Positions 12,062 to 26,609 of a stretch of DNA of 64,000 nt are shown piece after piece. A program made the position numbers and the translations under genes. The stretch is from Anas platyrhynchos (Eukaryota > Chordata > Aves > Anseriformes > Anatidae). Under the pieces are notes generated by a model. The model did not search any database. It had not been told where the DNA came from and was given only the letters and a program-made list of their open reading frames with translations. The stretch covers positions 26,314,501 through 26,378,500 of the forward strand of contig NC_092593.1 of NCBI RefSeq assembly GCF_047663525.1, given 5' to 3'. Numbering within the stretch: position 1 is the first letter of the stretch; the number at the start of each line of letters is the position of its first letter.

Positions 12062-15000
12062 GCTTCATGCCAAGCCCTCAAAATAATAAAGCAAACTAAG
12101 CTTCTGCACGTTGGTAGCCTTTAAGCTATACAAAGATAAAGAAAACAGGAGATAAATGAATCAAGAATTAAAAGGAACCTCTAATGATAAGAGAAGAAAT
12201 AATGAAATACAGAGTATGATCCCGAAACATAACGCTCACCAATGCCTTTCTTGCTCTCAGAATAAAACAGGAACCACCACCTTTTAAATAAATCACTGTA
12301 TGTGCCCTATACCTAGAAATTCATTTGCTTTGCTAACGGTGACACAAGTGTGTAAGGCAGAGTGATTTTAAAGGACTGAAATTTCATTAAGAAATAAAAT
12401 CTGCAAGTCATTTCCCTGCCTTTAACCTTGCAGTGTTTGTACAGTGTGTCAGCGCCGTCCCCAGACTAAAAAAAGAATTAATTCTTTCACAGGAGCTTTT
12501 GAGTCACGGATATTAAGCAAGAAATGCTCCAGTGGGGTTGAAGAGGCCACGTTTTTCTTCTCCAGGCTCTCCAGCCAGCGGATTCATCTTGCTCTGTAGG
12601 CTGCACTGATGGAAAAGCACTGGGCTTCAGCAGCATCCAGAATCTGCAGAAAGCTGTGCTCATGCTTCCATCTCCTTTCCCCACACCGTGGCCTCAGATT
12701 TGGTGAGGCAGGCTGCACCCGCGCCGCCTGGAGCCTTTGATGCTGCCGGCGCTGTGCTGTGCGGGAAGGTGGGCAGTGCCCCAACGCCCTCACACCAGGT
12801 CTTTGCAACCCCCAGCAGGCACCTTCCCCTTGTGCACACCTCCCCTCTTGTGTGCACCTTCCCTGAAGGGCAATGCATGGCCCAGGGCCGCATCCTGACT
12901 CCCCTCAGCCTCTCACTGACCCGCAGCCCTTCTGCCACAAGCGCCTGGGAGCAGCGGGGTGCAGCTGGGAGGGGTGACTGATCCCAGGGCCTGAGTGAGC
13001 GGTGTTTCTCCACCTGCTGATCCTTACAGATCAAAATGCTCCTTCTGCCCTTAAAGGCACACGTGGAAGAAGGAGCTAGCAGCTCCCTACAGATTTTGGG
13101 ACACGGTTTGCCTCAGTTCTGGGCCATGCACCTAGTCGTGCTGCTGCAAGAAGAGGAAGTCATGTAGCTGGAAGCTGCGCATCCCTCCTGGCAAACCGTC
13201 TACTCCGGCGTGCTGCTAAGCACAAGGGGCTGCAATCCTCTCAGGAGTGTGGGCAGTTTGTAACCGAGCCTAGGAAAACAGTACGTGGGAAAAGGTGCCT
13301 CTTCTGCTGAGATCGCGGCCGGCACCTCCCCAGGGACCCCAGGAATGTGGTGCATTTCCGAGAGCAGCAAATGCTCTTGCAAGCAGTGACTTCCCGGGCT
13401 GAGTAGCAGAGGTCTCCCAGGCCTGGCCTGGACAGTTCCCACACAAGAGGGTGTGGGGAGGGAGAGGAGGATCAGGGGTCTGTTAGCTGATTCCTTCTTT
13501 CTGTGAACACAGAGTGAGTGCCCAGGTGGCTCCAGGAGGTTCTCCACAGCTCTCGCAATCTTTCATTCTATAGTGCTCACTTGGCTCCAACAGCAAAGCC
13601 AAATGGTACAAAACCCAGGAACACGCTTTGCTTCATCTAGTCAACAGTTCCTGGTTTAGCCTTGTGCTTCCTGGCTCAGACGTGTGCAGGCTGAATGTGA
13701 GCCCACCCCAGGAGAGCAGGAGATATTCCCCACATTCCCCTCAAGCTCCCAAACTACTGACAAACCGCGGGGTTCTCCCCTCGCACCACTTTGCACCGAC
13801 GGAGTCACAACCACAGTGGCACCGAGCACCGCGTGGTGCTGATGCAGTGCTCCCTGGCAGGAGGTTAGGTTCTGCACAAACGCGGCCATGCAAGCAGTCC
13901 TGGGCTGGCGTGCACACCGCTCTGACAGCCCACCCTGAGGCTGAGGGGCCCTGGCCCAGCGCGGCGGCAGCCTGAACGCTGTGCTGATTGCTGGGGTAAG
14001 GCCACAGCACCTCGAGGGCTTTTCTACGTGGCGCTTCCACCTGAATAGCTGCGAGGATGCTACGCCCACAGCGCCTTCCCTGCTGACAGGAGCTTGGCGC
14101 TGTGTTGCCTGAGCAGGGAGGAAGCAAAGAGGAGGGCTGGATGTGCTCCAGCTCTGGGCTGGTCCCTGTGACAGTGACAGCACGTTTCCCTGTCCCTCGT
14201 ACGTGGTCACATGAGTCTCTGCAACTGGACATGGTGACAATGGGTCTGTCACCCACAGAAGGGCAGCGAGCTCTGAGCTGTGGTCAGCCCGGCACGGCTG
14301 TGAGCACGATGGAGCAGAGAAGAGAGGGCGCACATTCCCTTCTTGATAACACATGACAGGGGGACCCAGCTGTGCTGCATGTTCACTCAGCGTTCAAGCA
14401 AGAACCAGCAAAACTGAGGAGGCTGTGAAGGGAAAGGCAGGGCTCACGCATGTTTCGGTCACCCTCGGCGTGTCGTCATTCGTGCCCAGGGCGCAGCGCT
14501 GCTGCTTCTGAGAACGCAGTGTGCCAAGTGACATTTGGCTGTGGCGGAGCTGTTTGACAATGACGCCTCGAACAAACCCACAACTCTCACACGGGGAAGG
14601 GGGAGGGCTTGCGAGAAATGAATTCTTCAGGAAGGAATGGCAGATGCTTTTCTAAGAATACATTGCATGATAACTTCTAACACTCTGGCCAAAGGGGAAA
14701 GGCGTAAGGATTTGTGTGGAGCCATCTACTGAGGAGGTCTGATAAAACCAGCAGTGTGCACTCAACTCAATTTTCCTTGCTTTTAAGTTAGTTTTTCTTT
14801 GTTGTCCATTTATAGCAGAGTTTTTACCTAATCGACTATAGTTAAATATTTTAGGGGAAAGCTGAATTCAGAGAAATTCAACTGAGATTCACCCCCACAC
14901 ACTAATTTATCTTTCCTCATCTGCTGGGCAGACAAGCTACTGCGGTCAGCAACCGTCTCTTCTTGTGACAGCAGCAATCACAGCCCTGTTTACAAATACT

Positions 15001-18000
15001 AGATTCAGAGATTACAAAACCTGGCTGGAAGGCGATGGTGAGGATGACCGGACTATCAATGTGAAGCATGAATATGTGGGTGTATTTAAGGGGGAGGGAG
15101 GGGAAAAGCTAGTGATGCTTCTAAGATCTGAGGCCCACTCTTTAATGTAAGAGGCATGTTCTTCCTAGAAGGGGAGAATCTCATGACTTATTTATAAAGC
15201 CTCAGGGTGCCAAACCCCAGAGTTACAGGAACATCTGCTCAGGAAGCTTGTAAAAAAAGTTCCCTCTGCACCATTTCCCTGTGGCTAAATCTCATTTTGG
15301 ACTGTATGACTTGTGTCTGTTAGTAAATGAAATAGGTCCAGGAACAGCCCTGGGAAAAGCCTGCAGCCTCCCAAACCGTGTGGCTGCATCCAGGCTGCTT
15401 GCTTGGAGCTGGTGCTGGAATGGCCTCGCTCAGGATGCGTGGGCCCCTTGGTGAGGGCACCCGCTGGCTCCCCGCAGCTGCTGGGACAATGGCCCACGCC
15501 TGGGCTGGGTGGCTGACCCCCTCCTGCCATCGCCTCTGGCTGAGCTTCGGTGCTGCTCTTACCGCGGACAGCAAGCTGGTAGCAAACACCCCATTGCTGA
15601 GTGTAAATGTCACTGAGGCACAGCTGCTGGGCAACACGGCTGGGTGCAGCCGGAGCATTCCTCAAGGCCAGAGCTGTTCGTTCCAGAGCAAGCATCTGAT
15701 GGCAAACACCCAGAGCACTGCCTGCTGCTCACACAGGCACGTAGCAGGGTTCCTCACATCTCCCTCATTCCTATGGCTGTTAATGATCCAGCAGGATTTA
15801 CCTTATAAACACAGAAAGCTGCAGTGAAATCCTGGGCACCCAGAAGTCCCTTTCCCTGAGCTTCCTCTCTTGATGTCCCCAACATACTCAGAGTTGCCCG
15901 ATCCTTTGGGGAGCTCAGCCCAGCTTTAATCCAGTCCATTTGCTTGCCATGCCTGTCTCTCTGGAATGACCTGTGCGGATCTATCTCTAGAAGACATTCC
16001 CCTGCCCAAATTCACTATTGCTGATATTTTCCACAGCAATCGCTCAATCAGCCCTACCTTCAGCCCCTTCTATCACAGCAAATGTGGCATGTTCTCAGAC
16101 TTTACTACTGCAGTCATTACTTGAGGCCTTTGGGGCCACAGCTGAGTAAATCTCCAGCGCCTCATCAAGCAACTGCAGAAATACATTTCTATTTTAAAGA
16201 TTCATTCCATTGATTTACTCACTGAGCTGTCACTGCTCACACAGCCCAGCCATATCACAGATCACATGTTTAGGATTTAATTACCTTCACTATGCATTAA
16301 ATATACTGTATATGGTGCACTGGAGAGTCAAGACTCAGAAAGATTTAAACACAAATGAAATGCACATGGTTGAAGTGAAAGCCTTGAGGAATACTCGAGC
16401 TCTGCTTTGACTGTCAGAAGAGTTTTGCTCCATGTAATCTTTTAGTCCGTGCTTTCATGATCTGCTTTACCTGCTCTCAGTCAGCACTGCCAAGAAAAGG
16501 CAGTGCCATCCAGCCGGCCCCTGCCCCCCAATTAATGCTGACGCTGACATTAATTTGGCTATGGAATGAACTACAGCAGGAAAATGATTTAGCTTGCACA
16601 GCAGCACAAGGGCTGGTTCTTCTCTGAGGGAGGCAGAGGCATGGGGCTAAGGCCTTTGGGGGCAGGGAATGAATGACCCTGCCCATTCTGGTAGCAGTTG
16701 CTCTTTCCCGGGGTCAGTCTGACGGTGGAAGACATCACAGGACAGGGGCCTCTCCTTCTTTTTTGGGCTATCAGAAGATTGGGGCATTGTGCAGTGTCTT
16801 CACATTCTGATCGCACTAATGAATACAGTAAAACCCCACCAGTTTGATAGGTTAGAAGATGGCAGTTTTGGCCTGAGAGAAATGCTGAGGTGGGAGGGCA
16901 ACAGGCATGTTCCCTAACAGGTACCAGCTGATCCCTGGCAGCGGCACGCCCAACAGCTGGACTCGCGGCACGCCAGTCCTCCCCTTCGCAGGGAACACCT
17001 CACACTGCTGTGTGCGAGGCTGCTCTCACAACAGGAACCTTTTAGCAGCTCTACAGCAGCACAGCAATGCCTACAACAAACATGTGCCTGCAGTGTAACA
17101 GGAGAGGTGGCCCTGTGCTGGCACGCAGTGCTGCTCCCTGGGGAGCATTTCAGCTTGGAGGCTCCTGATTGCCAATGCAAATAGGAGCTGCCTGCAGCCT
17201 GCAGCTAAAGAGCACGAGGACAAACTCTGCCGTGTCTCACCAGAAGCCAAGCCACATGGAATGTGATTTCGCACTGCAATATGTTGATTGACCATGTCGA
17301 TTATCCCTGAAATGAGCACAAACAGCTTAGAAGATAAGATGCCATCAGTAAGCCTTCCTCTTGTGTGCTCCGTGCAAGGACTGGAGCTCTTAGCGGCACT
17401 GGGATTAAATAACAGATGTGTGCTTGATAAAAAAATACCTTGGTATCTGCCCTCCTTTTCCTGTTCAGTGGGTGGTGGTCCCGTTAGGCACCCACTCTTG
17501 TAGAAAACATCCAGCTATCGAGGTGGAAAAATGGCCAACAATGGTGTAGACAACCATGACAGGCATTTACGGAGTTGGGTGTGCACAAACACCAGCTCTG
17601 GCCTTTACGACATCTGCTGTTAAACCATGTCGCTGGGCAAAAAGCTCCTGAAGGAACTACGGGCACTTGATAGCAAAGAGATAGCAAAGATCTCATCAAC
17701 AGCACATGCAGGTTAGCTAAAAACGTAGTAAGCCCCTGAAAGTGTGGCACATACATGTATGGAGTGCAGTGTGCACTGTACAGACGTGGCTCTGTGTTTC
17801 AGTGCAAAGCAAAGGACAGGAATGCTGCGGGGAGCACCTGTGCTCGGCTGGGGCAGCTGGGACAGCAGACGTGGGAGCTGCTGGCCCTGCGCATGAGCTA
17901 GAGGAGCAGGAAAGCGAGCCCGCCACGTGTGCGAACTGCAAGCAGCAATACTAAAAGCAAGAGGCAGGTGTGTTCCTCTTTAAGGTCAGCCGAAGGGCCT

Positions 18001-21000
18001 GGTAGTACATGGGTGAATGAGGCCAGGATCCTGCTTCAGGGAGGCTGCTGGGGAGGGAAAGAGCGTGATTCACTTCAGGAGAGAGCTGGTTGACTGCGAG
18101 GAGGAGGCTGGCAGCCCTCGCTTCCCACCACGCTGGCTTGTGCAGTGTCTGCAGTCACGGGGTACAGAGAAGAAGGAAATGAAGAGAGCAGGGTGGCTGC
18201 AAGAGGAAGGAGGGAACAGTTTCTTCCTCTCTCCCCTCTGCTTCTGGCTCCTCATCGCTCAGTGTCTCCCTGGAGGCCCAGTGGGGAGGCCAGACCCGTG
18301 AGAGGAGCTCCCCTTCCTCCCTGTGCCCTGCCCCACATCCTGCCAACACGACTGCTAGGCCAGGCCCTCCGACCCAACCTGTACCTGCACTGCTCACCTG
18401 CCCTGCACGCCTCGGGGTTCATGGGGCCATGCACGGCTGCTGGCAAAATGCCCCCTGCAGCACCAGCACCCTGACACTGCCCGGCTTCCGCGCCCCTTCT
18501 GCCGGCACCGAGGGAGCAGGGAGGCAGCAAGTTCTAGCAGCAACTTCACCAGCAAAGACGTTTAACCATTTCTGTCCTCCCCGCTGCATTTGCCTCACAG
18601 GATGGCAGCGTTTGATATTTTGAAAGATAAAGAATATTTTGTTGTAAGCAAAGGAAAAACAGAGAATATCGATGGTGGTAGTAGGGGGGAAATGAGCTGA
18701 AAACCATAGACGAGGCAAAAGTCTGAATAATCAGATGAGTGAGGAGGGTTATAGTGTGCAAGCGAAGAGGCATTGAGTCACATTGCGAGCTTGTACCATA
18801 AAATGATCTACACCTATTTCCCAGAAGGTGATTAGTTTGCATAATTGAGAAGTTTTATGAAGGGTGTTCATTGGAACTCGATGAATAATTAATTTTTTGT
18901 GTTTCGTTGGCAGATTTGGAAAGTTAAGAGGACTCATTTCAATCACACTGAAAGGAAAAAAATTTGATTTTTTTTGTGAATTGAAAAGTAAAACAAGTAA
19001 TAATTTGTAGGCTTCAAGTGAGACATTTGTTCCTAAAAAAAATATTAATGTTTTAATTAATTTTGATGGTGGCTATTTAAATATGATTTGAATATTTCAA
19101 AATAACCGGGATTTTTGAACAAAAATGTTGCTTTGAACAAGAAAACTCAGAACAGTTAATTTGAAGAAGAAAGTTAAGAACTATTTCACTGGAAATTCTG
19201 AAGTTTTTGTGTTTTTTTTTTTTTTCTCCCCATGAAACTAAAGAATATGACAGTATAGGCCAAAGTCCTGAACTATTTCACCATCTCCTAAACTTTTGGC
19301 TGCAGTTGTTCTTTTCAAAACCAAAAGCCCCTTCCCAGGCTCAGTAGTTCATCAGGCAGATCCACAAGTCTCAGGACTCCAGAGTCCGCTGCCCCACATG
19401 CCCCTGTGCAGCCCAGCTCCCTAGCGCTCCAGGAGCTCAGCAAAGCATTGAGTAGTGACTGCAAAGTCACTCGAATGCAGACAGAAACTACAGCTGCACT
19501 CTCTTCAGAGCCTGCGTTTGCCAGGTCAGTGTACATGTAGTCTGACCTACTGCACAGCCCACTGTTAAATAGCTTGCAAATGAAATTATTCAGTTTTGGG
19601 ATGCAGTATTAAAAAAGCAACAACAAAGTCACTCATATCGTTTGTAGTTAGATCCCTTCAAGACAGGAATAGACAGTGCTATAGTTTTGTAGCTGTTGAA
19701 TGAATCGAGGAAGGATAATGGAGGTAGACTGAGTTCTGCCTAAGTCATCTGGCCCAAAGACCCTGGTACAGAGATGCCACTTATTTTCAATGAATTTTAA
19801 CATCTGGCAATAGTTAACACACTACAGGCTGATACATCTATGCCAATGCAACTGCAATCATTCTAGAGAAGGTAATGCTGCAGCAACGCCACTTATAAGG
19901 CTGTGAAAGCAATATTTGTTGATGCATTCAGGTCCTTACAGTGATGAGAACCAGGCCTTCTACTTAGCACTTTTTCTTTTACAAGACTTAGGTTTGTTGC
20001 TGACATTTGAAAATCATAAAAAGTGGGTTAATATGATGGCCATTTAAATGAGCAAACATAGCAAAAAAACTTAGGAAGTGAAACTTTCTCAAGAAAGCTC
20101 TGCTTAACTGCAGTTGCTCTTGCTGCAAAGGGTTCCCTTCGCATTTTTCGCATTTCACCACGTACTGGTTCTAGGCAGAAAAAAGGCATATATGACATTC
20201 TGCCCGTACGTAAGAGAACTTTATTTTCTTTACAACAAAGCTGATGATTTAAAAATGAAAAATTATGGGGGGAGGGGGCTGGAAAAAAGCTTTAGGAAAA
20301 GATATATATGCATTTTCTCAAAAATTTTCCCCTGTCCTTCAACATTTCATCAAATTTTAAAATTCAAAACATTTCCCCCTATTTTGCGTAGGACTTGATT
20401 TTCATTGGACCCCATCCAACACATTTGTTTTCTTTGTATGTACCAGATATAATCTCACTGCTATCTGAAAGAAAAATTCCCCAGGTGGTGGTTACCCACA
20501 AGCCCATCCTCCTTTTTATCCCTTCTTACTGGTTCTGCAGCCCTATTTCATAACCTCTGTCCCCCCCTAGAAACTACATCCTCGATTCATCCCTAGCCCC
20601 CACACCAACCAAACTACTCATTATCATACTTTTTTGGTATCCACTATCTCTGTGGCCAAAACTTTAAGTGATCTTTTGGATGCTGCACGTGAATTTTAAA
20701 ATGTAGGATTTCCTAGCTGGGTTTGCAGGTGATGACAGTGGGAGCAGGCAGCTGGAGCTGAGAAGACATGCATTAGTTGGGTGCTTGCTACAACCAGAGG
20801 ATTTACAACAGCATTGACTCAAATAAGCAGGAGGGTGAGGTAGCCACACACTGACATTTAAATTAATACTCTGAGAGTTGCTAATAGATACAGCTAATAG
20901 ATAAAGCTTGCAGGAGTGGTATGTCAGTAAAGAGGTATAATAAGAAAGAGCTTCTGAGCACAGGGCTCACCAGCTTTTTCAAACTACCAGTTTGGCTAAT

Positions 21001-22460
21001 GAAAGACTAAGTGTACCCTTGCACATCTGGCCTCCCTGACATTTCATCTTTTCTTTTTTTTTTTTTTTTTCCATACTTGTTGTTCATGTGGCCTTTGGGA
21101 AAGGGGAATTGCTAAGTCCTAAAGTGTGGTTTTCAACACTTTGTAAACTAGTAAAGACAAAGGAAGTTTGAGTTATCACTAACACAAGGGTAAGATTTTG
21201 TACACAAGATCAGATTCTGTGGTGAAGAGTGGGCTGAACAACAAATCCTGCAGACGATCAATTTTGGAAAGCATAGGACTTGTTTTAGTTCACTGACTCA
21301 CATGATGCCAGCCACAAACCCAGTGCTTGGCTACATCATCCCACTTGCCGAGAGGTCTGGGTTATAGGGTGACAATTTGTTTTGCAACTGTTGCACTGCA
21401 AAAACCAGAAAGATTCTTGTGAAGTCTGGGATTTATTGTAAAACCTCCTGTCAAAAATCCCTTACCTCCATTTTCCAGAGTCTCCAGCCTATTATTTACC
21501 ACATATTCTAATGCAAACTTACAAATCTTTCACATATCACTGTAAATTTTTAGCAACATGTGATGGCCCATGGACCAAAGGAATACAGAACAAGTGTATC
21601 ACTTCGATACATCAGGGCACCACCCATGTGGATATTAGACATGATTCCCAGGAAGAGGTTCTCTGACAAGCTCTGGATAAACGACCTATAATAAAGACAC
21701 TATCAATTCCATGGTTTTTGTAGATAAAACTGCAAGAAAGTAGGCAAGGAGAAGGAGTGGAAAGCAGAAAAACGAGGCAAGGTTAGAGCAAGCAGGGAAT
21801 AGCACCAGTACACGGTCCGCATCCCTCAGCGCTGTTTTTCCTTACCACCTTGCTCTGTCATGCAAATTTTAAAGAGCCTTTATGAAGTGGATGCAGGTGG
21901 TGAACTATCTGGACTTCACTAAAATATGCTTTTATTTGTAATTGGCTTCTGAGTAGCTTTTGTCTGTGAATATGCTTTATTCCCAGCCTAACAGTTACAT
22001 CTGAAAGCTACACACTTCATTCAGCCAGCCACTCATATTTCTCCACAAAATATCCCTTCCCCTCTTGGCATTCTCATTTCCCTATTTCTGTCTCATCAAG
22101 AGACCTTTCAGATTTTTTAATGCAGAAGCTGTTTCCCTAGGATGTCCAAAACTTGTAGCTCCTGTTCCCAAATTCTGTGTGCCCACAGGAAGGGATACCC
22201 ATGTTACAGTCCTGAGATCCATTCCCTACACAGGCAAATCACACTGAATGTAGAGGTGTGACAAAACACCTTTAGAAGCCTTCACCCAAGTCACATCTTG
22301 ATTGCTGAAACATTCTCTTCTCAGGCCTTGACAAACCTTGGCTCACTGCTAAGTATTCAAAATGTTACTGCGAATCTGTCACTTTGAATGCCTTGCCATT
22401 CTCTTTGTGTCTGTCCACTGGCTTCCCCCTTCTGCTATACTACTAAGTTTTCTTTTCTAC

Positions 22461-22496
22461 GTTTCATTTTGTTTCATTTCATTTCATTTCATTTTC
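22461..22496. repeat. (TTTCA)n-type microsatellite
   Basis: Imperfect GTTTC/ATTTC pentamers repeat about seven times. Confidence 0.85.
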
Positions 22497-22850
22497 CAGT
22501 CCATTCCATTCTAACTATCAGCTCTCATTCACTCTTCAGAAATGGCCTCCAGACTTGAACTGGTGAGCAAAGCTGATCTTCATTACCCACTTGTCGTTAA
22601 TTCAAAGAAATGTGCTCCATGCCATCCTTGGGTTTAATAATTCCCCGTTGTGAGTTTGGGAGAATGCCTTTCCTTGTCAGGTCTCCTATCTTTAAAATAT
22701 TTGGATTCTGCATATGCACACTGAGTTGGAGCACTATCTCCTTTATGTAAAATTGTTTCAATGCTTTGTTTGATGTATGTTGAATGGAAAGGTTTAAAGG
22801 CTTTCCAGGAGTCCTGCTTTAACCTTGTGGTTTGAAATGCCATAACAATT

Positions 22851-22883
22851 AAAAAAAAAAAAAGAAAGAAAGAAAGAAAGAAA
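22851..22883. repeat. A13 followed by (GAAA)n
   Basis: A run of 13 A continues into five GAAA tetramers. No retroposon body is obvious upstream. Confidence 0.9.
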
Positions 22884-25562
22884 TACAGGGAATATTTAGC
22901 CCTGTGAAAACTGAACAGGAAGCAAGATCTTAAAGTATATACTAAGGGTGAGTTACATGTCTCCTCTGTACCCTTTAAAAATTATTTCTTAGGCTTCTTA
23001 CTTTTGAGGAGAACAGTGCTCCTCATGTCTTCAACAAATCTTTATAATGACTTATGCTTGAGATCCTTGTTAAGTGCAAACTTCTGTACTGTCAGAGCCT
23101 GAGGCTATTAGATTACAGCTATCTTTAGCTGGTTTTCCTTTTTGCAATGTTTTAAGAAACAAAGGAAAGCAGAAGTAAAACCATTCTCCAGTATTTTTCC
23201 ATGTCTCCACATTTGCAGCTAATCACAGGGTATACCCAACTGATTTGCCTTCAGATGTGAGGGATTCCTTCAGCTCTTTTTTTGCTTTCTCCTGACCACC
23301 ACGTAGTTTTTCGTGATCACTCCAGGATGAAGGCGTCCCCTTAATTGTGTGTTTAATCCTGAGTGACCAGCCTCCTAAGAAGAGCTTTGTGGTGCTCTGC
23401 TTTGCAAAGCTCCTTTCTTAAAGGCAAGTCCTTACACATCTGCCAAGTCACTTTAGGGCTTGTTTGAGTTCCTCCTAAAATCTCTCCCTTGCCATAACCC
23501 CCTACAGAAAACTGGAGAATAAGGAAGCTGATGTGTAAAGGTTTTTTGCCTGTTACTTTTCAGTCCTGTCTCTTTATTTCCTTTTACTTCTGCCTGTACC
23601 TTTTTCCATAGTCTCCCATCTTACCTTTTGACTGCAAGCTGCATGGGGCACAGGGTCCTGGTTGCTGGCAGGTGTGCACTTACTGTTCAAATACACAAAT
23701 ACCGTGTACCAAATCCAGGCAGATAAGAGATACAAGGCAGACCTTCAAGGCCAGCTGAGAACTGTTAGCATGGAAAGCTGGGAGGCAATTCCTCTTTGTT
23801 AGGTGCCCCTGTGGATGCCCCGAACTTCAGGAAAAAAACTTGGATGTAATTAGCTTTACAGTAGAGGAAACAAAGCCTGGAGTTTAAAAAGGAAGTACCA
23901 ATAACTGTAGCACAAATAAAAGGCACTGTAACACACCCACCCATGCCTCAAATCCTTCTGGACAGTTGAGCAGCCAGCAGAAGGGCACAAGAAGTGCAAC
24001 CCCCGTGTGCCCTGAGAGGCAGTGGCATGAGAATTCCTCAGTCAGTGCTGTCCTTGCCTCTGCTTGTCTCTGCTAAGGCTGGACGGAGGGCACAAGCTTA
24101 GGACTAGAGAGCAGCACCTGCGAATCCAGGTTAGAAGCTGACAGAAAGGCCACAGTTCTGAGAGATTTAAGAATCGGTGGTTTTGTGATGTGAGTTGTGG
24201 TTCCTTCAGGAACCAAGACCGATCCACCAAACTTGGTCATATCTAGGGCTTTACTTAGACTAACCAGGTTTTAGTCCTTTAATGGTAATGAAACAATATT
24301 TTTTCCAGTCACTGTGTTATTTCCTTTTCTCTTTACCTATTGTTTTGTAGAAAAGATTTTTTTCTTCAGCCATACCACCTAGAGGTCTGGATTTTTTTTT
24401 CAAATGACAATGCACTTCAAAACCCCAATAGGTTTGTGGCAAACTACCATGGTAAAAACGTGAACTGTTTAACATAATAAGACATGATCTCACATTCTGA
24501 GTTTAACAAAATATCCTGAAACCAGATACTTATGCAAATGATAAGCTTCTCTTCTCCCCATTACACCTCAAGCAATTCACCAAGCTATTTTTTTTTAAGT
24601 TCCTGTCAGAGAAGAAGAAAACATAGGCAGTATGAGGCAACTTTTTCTCTCAAGTGTGAAAATAAATTTGTGAAAAATAACATTTTGCAATGGGAATTCT
24701 GACAGTGTGTCAGCAGAAGGTGCACCCTAACAAGTATTCGATGAAGAAAAGCAATTCAGATCACTAAAATGTGAACGACCAACCCAAAACGACAAAGAAA
24801 CTTAAATGAAAAACCTAGTTATTTAACTTGCTAGCAATATGACTAATCACAGTAGCGTAGTCCAGTGTATGGTGCAAATTCAAGTCCTTCTCTGTGCTAA
24901 GTTCACAGAGGCCATGAGACCAAGGCTGCTGCTAAGCCGATTCCTCAGTTTAAGACTGCAGCTTAGCTCTGCAAGGCCCTCAGTCCCTTCCACTGTCCTG
25001 ACTCTTTGCTGTGGAAGCACGTGTGGAGCGTAAAGGTTGCCCCTGATCTGGGGACTAACATCACCCCTAAGATTTATCTAACACAGAGCTTCTGAACATG
25101 GCAAGTGCAGAGCTCAGGCTCTTGGAGTCAGCCTGAGGAATATCCTTCCTAAAAGACCTTCTGAATCACAGAGTCAAGGGACGGGCTCTTCTTTGACCCA
25201 GTCCCTTGCCCTGGCCCTAGGCCAGGTGTCACATTCCAGTTATGGGGAAAGAAAATGGTAGAAAAAAAGTTCGAAAGATGAGGAAGTCAGGGTGGGAAGA
25301 TGCCAGACTGCACAGATAAGAAGAATCTGTAACTAGGTAAGATAGGTCCTTTGGCTGTAGCCCACAGAGCCTGTGTGGTATACAGGGAAGGTGCACCAAG
25401 CCGAAGATCCAGAGAGTTCATCAGCTGAAGGGTTGTTAGAAGAGGAGAATAGCAGAGAGAAAAGGCCTCCCTGACCATTCTTGTGGAACTCATTTTAGGG
25501 GGTAACTCATTCAGTTATCAATACCTTGTTTCATGTTGTAACTGAGCTCCAAAGGACAGGAG

Positions 25563-25567
25563 CAGTG
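25563..25567. repeat. Target-site duplication, left copy
   Basis: CAGTG matches the copy at 26605-26609 and brackets the solo LTR. Confidence 0.85.
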
Positions 25568-26604
25568 TGTCGTGGTTCCGCTCGAGTGGGTAGCCGAGCT
25601 CCACCACAGCCGCTCTCTCACTCCCCCTCCTCAAAGAGGAATGGGGAGAAAATATGTGAAAAGGGCTCAAGGGTTGAGATAAGGACAAGAAAAATCACGC
25701 AATAATTAGTGTAACGGGCAAAACAGACTCAGCATAAGAAGCTAGTAAGATTTATTGCTCATTACTAACAAGCTAGAGAAGTGAGAAACAAAGAAAAGAA
25801 ACCAAAAGCACCTTTTCCCACCCCCCCATCCACCCTCTTCCACCTCCTCCCCCCGAGCGGCGCAGGGGAACGGGGGAATGGGGGTTATGGTCAGTCTACA
25901 GCACTTCTCGGTCACTCTCGTCCCCTGTGCTGTGGGGTCCCACCCACGGGATGCAGTCCTTGATGAACTGATCCGGCCTGGGCTTCCCACAGGCAGCAGC
26001 TCTTCCAGAACTGCTCCAGATATGGGTCTGTACCATGGGGTCCATCCCTCAGGAGAAAACTGCTCCAACCTGGCTCCCCTACGGGCAGCAGCCCCTGCCA
26101 GGTCACCTGCTCCTGCGTGGTCTCCTCTCCACGGGCTACAGGTCTGGCCTGGAATCTGCTCCGGCAGGGGTCTTCCACAGGCGGCAGCCTCCGTCGGTGC
26201 AGGGCCACCTGCTCCACCGTGGTCTCCTCTACGGGCTGCAGCGTGGAACCCTGCTCCACCATGGTACTCCATGGGCTGCAGGGGGACATCCTGCTTCACC
26301 ATGGTCCTCACCACAGGCCGCAGGGGACTTCTGCTCCAGTGCCTGGAGCACCTCTCCCCCTCCTTCTTCACTGACCTTGGTGCCGTTCCACACTCCCTTC
26401 ACTCTCCCAGCTGCTGTGTGGTGCAGCGGTTTTTTCCCTGTCTTAAATATGCTCTCACAGAGGCACAAAGCAACATCGCTTATTGGTTCGGCTCTGGTCA
26501 GCAGTGGGGCCCTTACCAAACATGGGGCAGCTTCTAGATCCTTCTCACAGAAACCACCCCTATGGCTCCCTGCTACCAAAACCTTGCCACATAAACCCAC
26601 TACA
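25568..26604 (-). mobile_element. Solo LTR of an avian endogenous retrovirus, ERVL-like
   Basis: The element is bounded by TGTCGTGG and CCCACTACA and flanked by a perfect 5-bp direct repeat CAGTG (25563-25567 and 26605-26609), the length typical of ERVL-class insertions. Read on the minus strand it starts TGTAGTGGGTTTATGTGG, has a TATTTAAG TATA-like box at about 26442-26450, and an AATAAA signal at 25751-25756 near its 3' end, so the minus strand is the sense strand. GC-rich imperfect repeats containing GGGCTGCAG- and CTGCTCC-type units fill about 25990-26340 and create long non-genic open frames on both strands. No internal viral genes lie beside it, so it is a recombined solo LTR. The family name is from memory of similar bird repeats and was not checked. 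Confidence 0.88.
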
Positions 26605-26609
26605 CAGTG
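26605..26609. repeat. Target-site duplication, right copy
   Basis: CAGTG, identical to the left copy, directly after the LTR terminus. Confidence 0.85.

Larger units (their letters stand above)
5531..25567. other. Intergenic DNA, no supported gene
   Basis: Twenty kilobases without an exon I can support. GC-rich patches lie around 12.7-14.6 kb, 15.4-15.7 kb and 18.0-18.5 kb. They hold long overlapping open frames on both strands that look like composition effects. Simple repeats are a GGAAA-type tract near 6949-6972, a TA run at 12043-12061, T17 at 21054-21070, a TTTCA-type tract at 22461-22496 and an A/AAAG tract at 22851-22883. No RNA gene was recognised. Confidence 0.55.

Noticed and set aside
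13656-14354. A 232-codon minus-strand frame overlapping a 171-codon frame
   Set aside because: GC-rich sequence with few stops in several frames at once, no recognisable domain, and no codon pattern favouring one frame.
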